A stretch of 64,000 nt of DNA from Adiantum capillus-veneris (GCA_014529385.2 CM043946.1:19547077-19611076); one strand, 5' to 3'. Shown: positions 1-13,486, counted from the stretch's first letter. Notes: generated from the sequence alone by a model not told the origin. Made by a program: numbers and translations.

Positions 1-1731
1 CATTTTTGTGTAAATGTAGATTTCACCCATGTGTATGTGTTTATACTATGGAGATGATAACATGAGAAGTTTTTGTGTTTTTATAGGTTGAAACTTTGTC
101 ACTAACTATGTTCTATCAACAATATTGTAATCTTCCTCTAAGTGATTGTCAGGCAGGTGAAGAGGTTGCAAAAAAATTATTTCAATGCTTAAAGAAATTT
201 CATTGTAGAGATAAAAAAGAAGACTCCATTTCCACACACTTTGGTACATGGATACTATATTCAAGGTGGTGTAGAAAGGTCTCCTATGTTTTTTAGGTGA
301 GATGGAACTCATCATATTTATTTTTTGTGGTTTTAAAAAATTTCTTACCGTAGAAGATATTTTTTTGAAATTCCTTTCTGCCACAAATGGTTAGCACGGA
401 CTTTCATGGATGAAGGAGATGATATTTTGGATATTTTTGTTGGATGTGGAGGCCTTGGATAGCATCTCGAGAGCTGAAGAGGCATTATCTAGGGATAGAG
501 GATGATGTTGAGCTGGCTAAAGCATGCCTTGCATATTTTTCATGAGATATGAGAGGACAAAAATGTTCTTTCTACCTACATTTTGTTGGATTGAAAAACT
601 ACTTGTTTTCGGTAACAAACTCTCTTTTGACGCAACTTTAGGTTTTGTACCTTTGAAGGTTTTCATTAACTTATATTTTTTTTTGTGTGTATTTAGTCAT
701 TGCTAAATCTTAAAGTTACATGTATGTGATGGTGATTACCTTTTTCTTTACAAGAGACTTGCTTCTATCTTAGTGCTTATGTTTATGAAGGATAATTTCT
801 ATCTTTTTGGTTATAGTTTTTTATTCATGTTGGATCGTTCCTTGCATATAGGATGGTAATTGTTGCCTTGCTGCATCTGGAGTTTGAAACAAGGGTTGTG
901 TTTATCTGAGGAGAGTCCTTGCTCATATTTTGGCTTTTGCTATTTGCAATATGATTAGGTTGGCTTGGATTTTGTTGGAGCTCCCAATTATACTAAATGT
1001 AGAGCTTAATAGAAAAATGAAATAGAAGTACTTGATTTGCAATGAGAAATGTCCTTGTTCTATATATCAAATTTTTATTTTAGCGTTACCACTCCTTTAG
1101 GAGGGATGTCATATGGAAAAAAGAACATACATGTCATCCCTATAGATGTGTTTAGAGTGGAGAAAAGCTCGCACAAAAAGGCCAATTGCCAATAAAAGCT
1201 CATTAAAGTAAGCTTGCAAAAAAATATCCCCCTGCTAGAAGCTGTGTCCCATCGGGCATGCCATTGATGGATACTTTTCTAGGCCTAGACCATGGAGCAA
1301 ACCCAAGACCAATAAAAGCCTAACAAACAATAATGATGCTCAAACTCCCATATCCAAACTACCATGGACCAACAAGGGCTACAAGTGCTCCTAAAATCCA
1401 TTGCCAAGGAATATGCGTGTAGTCTTAGTATCAAATCTCATCGAAACAGAGAGAGAGGAAATAATATATGATGTCATATTTCAAAAAAGAGAGAAAGACA
1501 AGAACTCGACGAGGAGAATGAGATATAGTGTGAAATTATCGTGTATTAATGAATATTGAAACCGCTTTTACAATAATGTAACAAAATTTATCTTTGTCTT
1601 CAAATACACTTTGTATCTTCAACGATTCAAGAAATTTGAATGATGCCAGTAGCCCAAGCACTTCAAGGCTTACACCCTATAAGGAAGTGCTTCTACTCTT
1701 GGATTATACCCTATAAGGAAGTGCTATTATT
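1..1731. other. AT-rich DNA, no supported gene
   Basis: Only short reading frames (60-92 codons) are present on either strand, and none shows a domain I recognise. A stretch around 420-690 reads as short open segments in different frames and might be an old pseudogene, but nothing identifies it. No LTR end, primer site or tRNA was seen. Confidence 0.5.
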
Positions 1732-1794
1732 GTGGCCCAAACTCACTTATTATGGGAGGCATCGACTCATTTCTCTCCCCAAAATGTAAGATCA

Positions 1795-2660
<866 letters not shown>

Positions 2661-3134
2661 ATTTCGGAGCTGCTCATCTGCAGCTCGTGAAAATAAATAA
2701 AAAACATATATGAAACACTTTGTTTTTCTCCAAGGAGCTCTTCAGACTCCCATTCACACACACAATATGGGCTTCACAATTGAATTCTCTCTTAGCACCC
2801 TTGTACATATAGACACCCATAATGCATGGGAGCTAGGGAAGGCACTATCCTCTTCTCATGCTCACTTCACTCTCTCTTCAAGATCTCCCATGCTAGCAAA
2901 CATGCCAACATATGCACAAAAGCGAGGTGCCTTCACATAATAGCTTTTACATCACTTGTCGTGATCATAATCCACAAGCATCACTTCAAAAGAAACTTCA
3001 TCTTTTAAAATTGATTGCTCACTTCACTGGACGTTCTGCAATACCGTGACACATAGAAAGTGCGATTACATCGATGTCATCAAGTTGAATGTCTTCAAGT
3101 TTTCTTCTCTTTAAGCATGATGATAATAGGTTCA
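2661..3134. other. non-coding flank left of the nested elements
   Basis: No gene was recognised. This is the left genomic flank of the oldest LTR element; the last four bases before that element (3135-3138, ACGA) are its target-site duplicate. In the unoccupied state this flank would join the sequence that now begins at 34787. Confidence 0.6.
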
Positions 3135-3138
3135 ACGA
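3135..3138. repeat. target-site duplication (left copy) of the minus-strand LTR element
   Basis: ACGA precedes the TGATGG terminus at 3139 and recurs at 34783-34786 just after the TTATCA terminus at 34782. A fifth matching base (A) is possible if the LTR boundary is moved by one. Confidence 0.75.
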
Positions 3139-3760
3139 TGATGGAGCAAAAGACATCGTGCACACACTCACACACCTTGACACCTGAACACAACATGAGT
3201 TATTCACTTAATTTTCTCACCTCACTCACCAAAACTCAAGATCTCAATGAAAATCCTCCCCACAATCCCTATTAAGACTCCAACACCTCGACCTATAGAC
3301 CCTTATCTACCCACAGACACTACAAGGTGAGTCGAGTTGATCAACGCTTGAAATCACACTTGATGGGAACTCAAATATACAAGAAAAATCATCAAAAATT
3401 CTAAAACTCCAGCCACAAAAGGACGCTCTCAAACCATTGCAAAAGCTTCACCAAACTTCACTTTGTTGCTCTTTGGAGTAGCCTCAATCCTAATGGCATC
3501 GATACATGGTCACATAGTCTTGCAGAAAGCCGCACCTTCATCCATCAATTCCTCACACACACACACATCCATGGAAACCTCAGAACTTTGATAGACTCTC
3601 TCAAATACAAAATTGAAGAGAAAAATCTCTCATTCACTCCTCCACACACTTGAAAACAGGATGCAAATGCGACGGGACTGCACTAGACCACCTGTAAGAA
3701 CCCTGCTTCCTCCCACACATAGAGAGGTGAATGTGCTGATATTGTAATCCTAAGGTTTTT
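3139..3760 (-). repeat. 3' LTR of the minus-strand element, distal part
   Basis: This part aligns with 33538 to about 34172; both begin TGATGGAGCAAAAGACA. It stops abruptly at 3760, where the giant gypsy LTR starts, and resumes at 30880. Confidence 0.85.
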
Positions 3761-3971
3761 TGTTTGGCGGACGAAGCAACAAACGGCCGTTTCCAGAGAA
3801 GGATCATATTTTCTGAAAAACCATTGTAAAATTCTTTTGTAAGGAAGCATCTCTAAGCCGAGAATTGGTCAAAGGATGTATGATTATTCTTATGGGACCA
3901 ATTGTATATTAGAGATCCAATTAGAAGTTTAGGAGCTTATGGCCGGAAAAGCCATTTGTAAAGACCTAATC

Positions 3972-3978
3972 TATAAAG
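3972..3978 (+). promoter_or_regulatory. TATA-like box in the 5' LTR
   Basis: TATAAAG occurs in the same context in both LTRs (second copy at 30178-30184). Its position within the LTR fits an RNA polymerase II promoter that would start the element transcript shortly downstream. The transcription start is inferred, not seen. Confidence 0.5.
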
Positions 3979-4328
3979 GTCATTTTTTGTAAGTTTTGGG
4001 GGATGATCTTTTGGATGGAAAACTGAGAAGACAGCGTACGTTTGAGAGCTCCTTCTTGTTCAAACTTGTAATCTTTGCCATTGTGACAACAGTAATCCAA
4101 ATTCAGATTTGTTTATTACATTCTGTTCCTCTCATCTTGCTCTTCCATTCAAGTGTAATCATTCAAGGTTCGGTGTAGGTTTTCAACTACGAGTTTGAGG
4201 CCTTAAATCACTGTTTTGAGTGTCTATATGCGTGTTTTATGTTATTTTGACCCTAGGAGGGGCTTTAGGGACCCTAAAATGACCCATTAGGATCACCTGT
4301 TCGCTGTTTTTGTTGACTTTGGGATGAA

Positions 4329-4349
4329 CGATCGCGATCTTTGTACCTC
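4329..4349 (+). repeat. palindromic motif, 5' LTR copy
   Basis: CGATCGCGATCTTTGTACCT is the LTR version. The 3' LTR equivalent at 30535-30555 reads TGATCACGATCATTGTACCT, with extra CpG-type changes. Confidence 0.8.
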
Positions 4350-4674
4350 TCTAGAATGTTATGACAGTGATAGGATATGTTCCTGATAATCCCCTGTAGC
4401 CTCCCTTCAAGTTTCGTGCGATTCCGATATGATTTGCATGGTAAATAGGCGTGATGACTGTAGAGTTGTGTAAAAAGACATAGGTAGATTACTTGGCGGT
4501 AATGCGTTTGATTTACTTGTAGAGTTAGTAGTTGCATCTCTTCGAGTTCACTTCATTAGTATTGACACCCTAGTGAGTTTCCATGCCTCATCCGAGTGGC
4601 TTCCCCTGTATTGATAAATATGTTGATGCTTGAGAGCTATGTTATGGACGTCCGTCGCGGCGGCCCGCAAACAT

Positions 4675-4692
4675 TGGCGCCGCTGCCGGGGA
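4675..4692 (+). other. primer-binding site, tRNA-Asp type
   Basis: TGGCGCCGCTGCCGGGGA begins two bases after the LTR end. It is the complement of a plant tRNA-Asp 3' end with CCA, the primer type used by many plant Ty3/gypsy elements for minus-strand DNA synthesis. Confidence 0.9.
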
Positions 4693-5219
4693 ATGCACCT
4701 TAGGTGATGAGTGACCGAGTGTGTAGTCAGATCCCTTAAAAAAGATCAATCCACAAATCCATTTTACACCTCAGTTAGGTTTCTAGACAAGGGTTTAGAG
4801 CTTAGTGGAGTCTAGAGACAATGGATCGGCTAGATCCTCTCTTAGGAGATTTAGGGAGCTGTGAGTGAGTGTGTTAAAGCATTTTTGCTCTTCAATTTCT
4901 CTAATTCGATTGAGTACTGAAATCTCACCTGAAATCCGTCGTGTTTGTTTTATTTGATTCATTTTCTTATGTTCTTTCATTTCTGTACTTAGGAGTAGGA
5001 TAAGCAAATCACATTCCAATCAGATTTGGGGCAAAAGTTAGAGTCGAGAAACCAAAAAACCATAACTTTGGCCAAAAAAGCCATAAGACTCTGAAATTCT
5101 GAAAATCTGACCAAACAGGATATATATTGATTCAAATCACAAAGTGGTAGCACAAAACACTAGGAAACACTTGTCAGAGGGAGCAGACAAAATTTCATTA
5201 GATTTGGCCCAGGTACTAC

Positions 5220-5242
5220 GATCGCGATCGGTGTACCTCAGT
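5220..5242 (+). repeat. palindromic CpG-rich motif, leader copy 1
   Basis: Reads CGATCGCGATCGGTGTACCT, then CAG. The first 12 bases are a perfect palindrome. Taken as the reference form of the motif. Confidence 0.85.
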
Positions 5243-5491
5243 GTCAGAATTATAGAAGATTTGACATGTGCCTTCCTGATAAGATTCTAAACAAGTTTTT
5301 CTAAAGCAACCACACCCAAAAACATCAAAAATCAAGGAAATCAGGCCACTTGGGTAAAACTAGCCTGACAGACGCAGAAAGTGCAAAATCCTGGCTTTTG
5401 GTGATCCAAATGCAAAAAGACTTTGGGGATAGCCTTAAAACATCAGTGTCTACAAGCATGCCAAATTTGGTCTGATTTGGGCTCAGAACTA

Positions 5492-5510
5492 CGATCGCAA
5501 TCGGTGTACC
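5492..5510 (+). repeat. palindromic motif, leader copy 2
   Basis: CGATCGCAATCGGTGTACC differs from copy 1 by one CpG-type transition (G to A). It starts 272 bases after copy 1. Confidence 0.85.
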
Positions 5511-5933
5511 TAAGTGCCAGATTTTGACCATATTTCATCTGGGGGATCCCCAGGTGTATACAAACATAAAATTCTAAAGGACCAAGAGCCAGAAACCTCA
5601 AAATACCTGTCAAACCATCTGAATACAGATCCAAGTCAAAAATTGCTAAATTGGCTTAGAAATTGACTTTCAGTAGACCAAAACACATCAAAACTGGGAA
5701 GGAACCATAGAGAGGGATAGCCTGTACACAGGACAACCCGAGGTATCTCCAAATCCCAAATCAAACATCAAAATCAAGTCAAACTGATAAATTTGGAAAA
5801 ACAGGCACTTCCAATCAAGAAATGGTAAAAACTTGACTTTTTTGAGTCCAAATACAAAAGTGTCTGGCAGGTAGTCTTAAAATAGCCTAGTGAACAAGCT
5901 GGTGAAGTTTCATCTAATTTGGGCTCAGAACTA

Positions 5934-5954
5934 TGATCGCGATCGGTGTACCTC
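5934..5954 (+). repeat. palindromic motif, leader copy 3
   Basis: TGATCGCGATCGGTGTACCT differs from copy 1 by one CpG-type transition (C to T). Confidence 0.85.
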
Positions 5955-6253
5955 TGGCCCAGATCTAGCTCATTTTTGACCTGTTCACAGACCTAGACTA
6001 TTTAAGATACCAGGAGTTGTCAAAACTCAAATTGGACATACTGTCAATAATCTGCAAGCAAAATTGTATTGAGATCATTTTGAAGTGTTGAATCTGCTGA
6101 CAGTTGGAATGATACAGTGATCTCATAGCCATCCAGTGTATTCAATTGCAGAGACCGATCAAGTAACAGTCCATGCAGTCGTCGCAGGAATTGGAAGATC
6201 TTTGCATCTCCAGGTAGGAAGTTTAGATTCAGTAAGTAAATCCCACTTTCTTC

Positions 6254-8599
6254 ATGTTTTTGAGATCGAAAAAACAAATCAACACTAGACACCTAAATTT
6301 AGTGGATCAAACAAGTGTTGCATCAACGGAGAAGAGTGTAAACCAAGGGATAGCACGACCGTTAGAGCCGATCCTTGAAGAAGGCGTCTCCGATACTTCT
6401 TCAGAGAGATCTTTCGAGTATTTCACAGAACACTTGGGACAATTAAAATTAAACGAAAGAGAAAACATGGCAACAGGACCATCAAACCCCTCGGCCACAC
6501 TAAAGCTATTGTTCATCAAGTATCAATATGACAACAAGCAAGGTGCCAAGATATACAAAGATGATATGGACCGCTACTGTGTGAAAATAGAAGATAGACC
6601 AAGTGAGTTCAGGGACTTAGTGCCTGTGAGCTATAGCCGAGACAGGTACCTAGATGACGAGGGTATCATGTACTTGGTAGCCCTAAATCCTAACATTGTA
6701 GACAAGTGGGGATTGATGGGCACGAAAGCCAAGATAGACGAGGAACATGAGGAAAAGGCACCAACAATGAGCTTACCTAATGCGAGATTAAGGCGAGAAA
6801 ATGAAACGTTGAGAATCAACACGGATAATGTCTACTTGGGGTTATACAAGTATAATAATGGAGAGCAAGATCTCTATTATAGGTGCGAGGAACCCTACGC
6901 CAGAGAGATGACTGAGCGGAAAAGACTTTACGTCTTCACCTACACCGAGGGAGCGAAAACAAAAATTGCCGCATACGACAAGTATGGAAGATGATATGCA
7001 GCAATCGATAAAAAAGATTTGGAAGGATATACGTACTTTGGGGGACCACATCATCAGTATTATGTCACTCCAAGCCCACTAAGACCAGCACCTACAACTG
7101 TCGTGCCAGAATCGTTGACCACAGGTGGAGGGAGGACTCATGTAGCTGATTCCTTTAGTCGACCTCATTATTCGATGCCAAGCCCCATGGGAACGTTACA
7201 TTCCAGAGAATCAATGGCTACAAATTGAGGTAGTGCAGTTCCTATCTCTACGCATACGGCTGTAGGTCCGACATTTGCAGCCACCCCATCACATTTGCCT
7301 CCTAGTAGTAGATTTGGGGCGGGGGAGCCAACGAGAGCAACCTACGACCTCCATGATGCACGAGAACGAGTAAGTCGAGACACGGGAGCAATGAGATTGA
7401 CCGCAGACCATAGATGAATCAGGCCATCCCAAGTAGCGAAGTGCATGCCAAAGAAGTATAGCGGATCGGGGGATCCATATGCCCATGTATCACTCTTCAA
7501 GCAAGTCTGAAGAGCAGAACAAATCACTGATTTTCATACTCAATACGAGGGATTCGGGCTGACCTTGGAAGGGATGGCCTTAACATTATTTCAACCTTTA
7601 AACCCTGAAACTTGTCCGAATATTGAACATGTATTGCGCGAGTTCACGGAAGAATTCTCAAAACGGGGTATAAAGCATAATACTGTATCGCAGATATACG
7701 CTTTTAAACAAAGGGAGAATGAAAAAGTGAAGGAAGCAACCTTGAGATTCAAACAATACATTGAGAGGTGTCCGAGGAGGGAATTACCGCAGGACGAGAG
7801 ATTGTCTAGGCTCTTTGTTGAAGGACTTAGAAATGAAACCTTGAAAAAGGACCTTCACTTGAAGGCATGTAGCACATTTCAACAGGTTACAAGGGAAGTG
7901 TTATATCTTGTTGACAACTGCAAAACATATGGGGAAGTGTCAGAGGATACTGATTCAGTAACCAGTGGCTCTTTATCGATTAAAAGCGAACCCTCTACCA
8001 AGAAAGATGCTCACGCGTCCTTGATGCCGACAGCTGATCAAATGATAGAGGAGGTAACGAAGAGAATGCAGCAACATATGAGATCAAATCCGGTGATGAG
8101 ACAATCTCAGACGAGGAAGTGTGACATATGCGAGGGGGATCATCCAACACCGCGGTGCACACAACAGCCGAAGGCACCAGTTGCGAATGGACGAGTACTG
8201 AAATGGTGCACCATAGAACAAAAATGGACAAATCATAGCACAGAAGAGTGTTTTTATAACAAAAACTATGTGAGGGAAAGACCGTATGGACCTCCAACAA
8301 GACCATCCCAACCACCTCCTCCAAGATATCAAGTTGGACCAAATATGAATCTGGTAGCAGGAGCAAACAGACCTCAACCTGTGTTGGGTCAACAACCTCC
8401 ATTACCACAGGAAAATAGATCCATGATTAGGTATGCTCAACCTTGTGGAGCATCACCAGGAACAAATAGTACACTTCAAGTTTCTTATTATGAGGAACCG
8501 AATGAGCCTTACGCAAAGAACCTGAATCACAAATGTACGCAGACGAAGCCTATCAACCGTGGGGAAATAGCGAGGGTATGGCACCACCAACGTATGTAG
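6254..8599 (+). pseudogene. gag polyprotein (capsid region) of the giant gypsy, broken
   Basis: One frame runs through 6254-8599 and is closed by TGA codons at 6992, 7226, 7415 and 7508. Each could have been a CGA Arg codon, as expected from deamination of methylated CpG. The first ATG is 6254, and an in-frame ATG at 6467 is an alternative start. The capsid-like segment runs from about 7450 to 7920, with alpha-helical FNFEEFSKRG-like wording and a VEGLR/L..L end typical of plant gag. A first zinc knuckle of CX2CX3HX4C spacing lies at 8120-8158 (CDICEGDHPTPRC). Pro/Gln-rich sequence follows to 8599. A frameshift near 8515 moves the rest of gag to the next frame. Role: particle assembly and RNA packaging. 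Confidence 0.8.
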
Positions 8600-9261
8600 C
8601 ACAACCTTCGAGAGATCAATATTTGATAGACGAAAGAACGTTAATGTTCATTGAAAACCAGAATTACAAAACAAGAGGATATCCTAATAGAGCAGGACAA
8701 CCTATGGGACCACCTCCTCAAAATCAACCACCAATTGGACAGTGCTATAGCTATGGAAGTACGGATCATTGGGAGTGTAACTGCCCTTTCAAAGGAAAAA
8801 GAGTAAAAATTTTTGGGTTTTGTGATGGATGTGGTGTGAATCACATATTTCCAGATTGCCCAAAGAACCCAGACAACAACAGAAAAGCAACTATGAATAT
8901 TGTGGGGGTGATACCAAGTGCAAGCAACGGATCAGAAACCGATCCCATGATCCAAATCAATGCGATAACTAGAGCCCAAACCAAGGACTTAGGGAAAAAC
9001 GAGCCCTTGGAGGAAAAGGTCGAGTTGCCAATACCCACAAAAAATGAGAGTTTATCCATGAGAACCCAGCGAAAATCCTGGAAGGCGAAACGAGACAGGA
9101 TGAAAATAAGAAGGTTGAAAACCCAAATTGCCATGCAAAACGAATTGCATGAAACAAAGGAACAACTGAAACAAGAGAGAGAGAGATTAAAATTGTTGAG
9201 GTTAACAACAAGCCGAGTAAAGCGTCCTCAGAGGGATCAGTCTTGGTTGAGAAAGTGCTAG
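8533..9261 (+). pseudogene. gag nucleocapsid continuation with zinc knuckles
   Basis: This frame picks up where the preceding gag frame is lost. It has a mutated knuckle at 8743-8784 (CYSYGSTDHWECNC), where the second Cys position is Tyr and an extra Cys sits before the last one. A second knuckle of CX2CX3HX4C spacing lies at 8821-8859 (CDGCGVNHIFPDC). A basic, Glu/Lys-rich coiled-coil-like stretch follows (about 9010-9230). Another frame change occurs in the GA repeat near 9174-9184. Knuckles bind the element RNA. Confidence 0.75.
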
Positions 9262-10079
9262 AGCCGTTAGATGCTCTATTACAAGCGTATGAAGCAAGGC
9301 TAAAAACAAACCAAACCTTAGAGCAGAGATGGTCAACTTATCCTCAACCAGAAGTGGAAACGAAGCGTTTGGAAATGTGTAAACACCTCATTGAAACAAC
9401 CCAAGCGTTGATGGAACCTAAGATGGTTAGAAGCCCAGAACAAAAAGTTTTGATTCACAAAGAGCGAGAAAAACTAAAAATCGATGAACCAAAACAAGTA
9501 AACGGACCCAGGTCTAAAACGATATTGTCACTGGATCATCGAGTGGTGCCGAACACGACTGATGATGCTAAGTCAATGACGATAATGCCAATTCCAGAAG
9601 TTGAAGAACAATGGCCACAACACTTGTGGGAAACCATTAGAAACAGAAAGAACGGAAGCGCGACGTTACAGTCTGCTCCAATTCCTGAGATTAACCTCGA
9701 TAACGGGTTTTATCCAGCCGATATACAATCGCTGTATGGGGATGCGAGAACGGAGATTTCGGTGGAAAGCAAAGCCCAATCCTTGAAAACCCTACCTTCA
9801 TTTATAGGTGAACATGAGGCACAATCGGAAATAAGGTTAGTTCCATCTCAGATGAGAACTATTCCACATGTGGTTGACTCAAAAAGTCTTCAAAAGATGT
9901 TGTTGACACCTATAACATGCACAATCACGCTGTCCAAACTCTTGAGAGTCAGACCACACTTATGGGAAGACATGGGAAAACATTTGGAGCACAAAGGAGT
10001 AAAGATTCCTCTTTCGACAAACCCTATGGCAGAAGAAAACAAAAGGGAAGGTCAACCCAAAGCCCAACAGTGCCCATAA
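9243..10079 (+). pseudogene. linker region between nucleocapsid and protease
   Basis: This frame of 278 codons continues the polyprotein after the frame change near 9180. Its composition is mixed, with charged helical stretches at the start, and I recognise no catalytic motif. It ends at a stop at 10077 while a different frame, containing the protease, is already open from 9917. It is probably a spacer of the Gag-Pol polyprotein, since no similar standalone protein comes to mind. Confidence 0.6.
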
Positions 10080-10809
10080 ACAAGGTCGGAGATTACTGTG
10101 AAGGCGAGGAGGGTAATACAACCTTACCTGTTGAATACCAGGATATAAAAATGATAGCTATCCTAGACAGTGGAGCAGGAGTGGCGATTGCTACAAGCAA
10201 ATCTGGGAGAAATGGGGCCGTCCAGATCTCAGGAAAACGAGAATGAAACTGCAACTTGCAGATGGGTATGTAGAGAGACCATTGGGAATTCTGGACCAAA
10301 TAGTTGTAACTTCGTGTGTAAATAACTATGAGCACACCTTTGCTGTGGTGGATTTCGGAAAAACAAACAACTTCGACATTATTTTGGGACGACCATTTAT
10401 GCGTCAACTCAAAATGATACAAGATTGGGGTTACGACCAAATCTACCTCAGGCACGAAGAGCTAATAACAAAAATAAACATGAAGGATCACAGCTATAGA
10501 GACGTTGCAAAAACACCAATGCAAGAATTTAATTCAACCACTGTAAATGAAAAAGAAATACCTGCATGGATGCAAACAAAAGCACATGTCTGGATGTGTG
10601 GAGCATCTGATTGTGGAGACATAAGCAAAGAGGAATACGTTTTGAAAAGATCCGTAGAAGACGAAGCTTATCTCCCAGAACCTTTCCCTGAACATTTATT
10701 TGAGCCATTTGGGTGGACTCAAATATTGTCAACCTTGGACGTATGTGTTAACGAATGCACACCTTCAAAATTTTGTGAAGAAGAAGGATACGACCTAGCA
10801 ACATTGTAA
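9917..10809 (+). pseudogene. retropepsin-type aspartic protease and C-terminal linker domain
   Basis: The active-site Asp-Ser-Gly lies at 10166-10174 in the context AILDSGAGVAI. The second conserved strand IILGRPF lies at 10381-10398. A one-base loss near 10200 splits the domain between two frames. This is the protease that would cleave the polyprotein. After the fold comes about 135 residues rich in Trp, Cys and His, with NMKDHSYRDV and FEPFGW motifs. The same linker is preserved in another element fragment at 58750-59268, so it is a conserved domain and not filler. A TAA closes the frame at 10807. Confidence 0.8.
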
Positions 10810-11151
10810 ATGGCTAGCGTCATCCTTGAGTCAGGATCGGAGAGAGAGGAACAAGAAGAACCACCACGTGAGACTGAGTGTAAAAGAATAATTGATGAGA
10901 TATCTGTAGTGAACGATAGGAATCGAATAGAGGAGGAATTCACAGATTCACTAAGCAGTGACCTTCTATCACTGGACGATGAAATCCAACTGATAGAGGC
11001 TGATGATGAAAGATCAAGTGCATCAAAGAAGAATAGGAAATATAGGTCGAGGTAGGACACGTTTTACAAGTTTCCTAACCAAAAACCTGGTCGACAGGAG
11101 CGGTATAAATCCAAGAGAACGAGAAAATCAAGGGAGAATAAGCATAATCCG
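10810..11151 (+). pseudogene. acidic spacer upstream of reverse transcriptase
   Basis: A short acidic frame (81 codons, many Glu, Asp and Ser) follows the TAA at 10807 in the same frame and ends at 11053-11055. A basic stretch continues to 11151. No enzyme motif was seen. It is likely part of the original polyprotein between protease and RT. Confidence 0.5.
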
Positions 11152-13240
11152 ATGTCTCTTGTCAATGATAGAACTGGATATCTAAATCTTATCAAAGATG
11201 ATGATTGTGTCAAAGACGAGGTCACTGGCCGGTTTATCAAAACTAAACCGTGGAAAAACAACAAGAAGAACAGACACGAAAAGCAAACAACTAAGTCGCA
11301 AAAAGGGGGGAAAACAGGGTCTGGAATGACCAAAAGAAAGAGGAAAATAGAGTACAATAAGCTCAAGCGAACCCACAGAGACATATGGACGACTGACTTT
11401 CAAACAAATGAGAACACGAGTTCTGACAAGATGGATGCACCGTCCCATTATAAGAAGTATACCATACAAGATAGGAAAATCATAGTGCAACAACCAATGA
11501 GGGAATTGAAGGAACCGGGTACATCGTACGACGGTCCTGAAAAAGCCAAACGAATAGATCTAGCAGAGCTAGAAGAAGATCCAAAACCTGCATATATTGC
11601 CACGGATCCTACTGAAGAAGAGGAAAAGCTTTTCGTAGCTACTCTTAAACAGTATAGAGATGTGTTTGCATGGTCATACAAAGATCTTAAGGGGGTGGAT
11701 CCAAGTATCTGTCAACACACAATACCCCTTAAGAATGACGCCAAACCCAGCAGACAACGTCCCTATACTTACAATGAAACGTTTGCAAAAAAGATCAAGG
11801 AGGAGATAGATAAACTTAAGGAGGCAGAGTTTATTTACGAAATTGAGCACACCGATTGGGTTTCACCGATTGTGGTGGTCCCGAAGAAAAATGGAAAGTT
11901 AAGAGTGTGCGTCAATCTCAAGAAAGTAAACGCTGCTATAATTTGGGACAACTATCCCCTACCCATTACTAATCATGTAATAGAAAGGGTGGCAGGAAGA
12001 GAGGCTTATAGTTTCTTAGATGGCTTTTCGGATTACAACCAACTCGCAATAAAGCCAGAGGATCATCACAAAACGGCTTTCACAACTGAATGGGGTATTT
12101 TTTCATTTTGGGTAATGGATTTTGGCTTAACAAATGCACCAGCCACATTTCAAAGGCTGATGGGTCATGCTTTTAAAGAATATCTAAAGACAGTTCTTAG
12201 AAATTTACATGGATGACCTGTGCGTTCACTCTCTTGTAAGATTGGAGCACATAGAGCACTTGACCAAGGTGTTCGAAAAATGCAGACTGTATCGGATTTT
12301 CCTGAATCCATAGAAATGTGTCTTCATGGTAAGACAGGGAAAAATATTGGGACATATAGTGTCCAAAAACGGTATTTCGATACACATGGAGAAGATCAGC
12401 GTCATTGTTGATCTACCATGACCAGTAAAGGTGAAAGAGGTACAAGAATTTATGGGCCATTATGGATATTATCGCAGATTTATCTACTCATACGCTATAA
12501 TTGCAAAACCACTTTACGCGCTGATAACTAAATTTGAGTGGACGGATGAGTGCGAGAAAGCTTTTCAGACCTTAAAGCAGATATTAATTTCCGCTCCAAT
12601 TTTGAAGGCTCCGGATTGGGAGAAGATATTTCACATCCATGTAGATGCATCAACGTATGTAATAGGATGCATACTTGCACAACCTGGAGAGAACAACATG
12701 GATTTTCCAATAAGTTACTCCAGTAGACAACTGAACAATGCAGAGAAGAATTACACAACAACTGAGAGGGAGGGATTGGGTATGATCTATGCGGTGAAAA
12801 AGTTTAGACACTACTTACTTTCCAATAAATTTGTATTCTTTGTTGATCACCAAGCATTGTTGTACTTAGTAAACAAACCTTGCAGTACGGGGAGAATTGT
12901 TCGATGGTTCATCATACTGCTTGAGTTTGACTTCATGGTAGTAGTCAAGAAAGGAACTACACACCAAAGAGAGGATCATTTATCTAGAATGATGCATGGA
13001 GAAAACCCTATAGGAGTTGATGATGATTTGCCATATGCATATCTTTTCAACATAGAAATGGTTCCAAGATGGAGCGAGGATGTAATTCCTTTGCTGACTA
13101 TCGGGTCATTGAATGTGACAAGACAACCATCTACCATTGCAGCATCCAGATCATTGGTAATGTTGGTGGGCAGGCTATACAAACAGGGATCGGATCAAAT
13201 CCTTAGGCTTTGTGTTGAATCGAGTGAACGGGAATTGTAG
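11152..13240 (+). pseudogene. reverse transcriptase and RNase H of the giant gypsy
   Basis: RT fingers and palm run from about 11790, with WVSPIVVVPKKNGKLRVCVN and FLDGFSDYNQL motifs. The catalytic YMDD box is at 12206-12217 but lies in the next frame because of an indel near 12190. Downstream are the KCVF and GHYGYYRRFI thumb region, then Ty3-type RNase H with catalytic Asp in IHVDAS (about 12644), YTTTEREGLGMIYA and FFVDHQALLYL. Further stops occur between RT and thumb, one compatible with CGA to TGA. Role: synthesis of element cDNA and removal of the RNA strand. No archaeal-type second RNase H follows, unlike the Tat-like element at 49.5 kb. Confidence 0.9.
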
Positions 13241-13390
13241 CTAAACCAAGCTCATGTACAAACAATGCAAATTCACAATGGGCATGCACAGATGTATCAA
13301 AGATTGATGAGAATGGGTGTGTATTGGCCGAAAATGCGACATAGTGTTCATATGCACGTCAAATCTTGCATTAGATGCACGCTTCAAAAG
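13174..13390 (+). pseudogene. first H2C2-like zinc module upstream of integrase
   Basis: A LYKQGSDQILRLC start is followed by His-rich NQAHVQTMQIHNGHAQMYQ, GVYWPKM and a final CIRC pair. This is the layout of the integrase N-terminal HHCC zinc domain. It carries a TAG at 13238. A second module of the same design begins about 380 bases downstream, directly before the catalytic core. Confidence 0.65.
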
Positions 13391-13486
13391 CCAATAGAGC
13401 ACGCGACTCTATTCAGATTATCTGTAGCACCCTGATGGAGTAACTACATTGTTGAATACCTCACCACCAGGATACTGCCTGAAGGG

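Larger units (their letters stand above)
3761..4673 (+). repeat. 5' LTR of the giant gypsy element
   Basis: This 913-bp LTR has inverted termini TGTTTG/CAAACA. A TATAAAG box lies at 3972-3978, a plausible promoter for the genomic RNA. It holds one copy of the CGATCGCGATC-type motif at 4329-4349. It matches 29974-30879 along its length. Confidence 0.93.
4693..6253 (+). other. 5' leader of the giant gypsy element
   Basis: About 1.56 kb of non-coding leader precedes gag. It contains three copies of the palindromic motif (5220, 5492 and 5934). Wording around the motif recurs, notably GGGCTCAGAACTA before it and CAGATTTTGACC after it, so the leader looks built from degenerate copies of one module. 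Similar wording returns at 22.0-23.2 kb. Confidence 0.7.
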
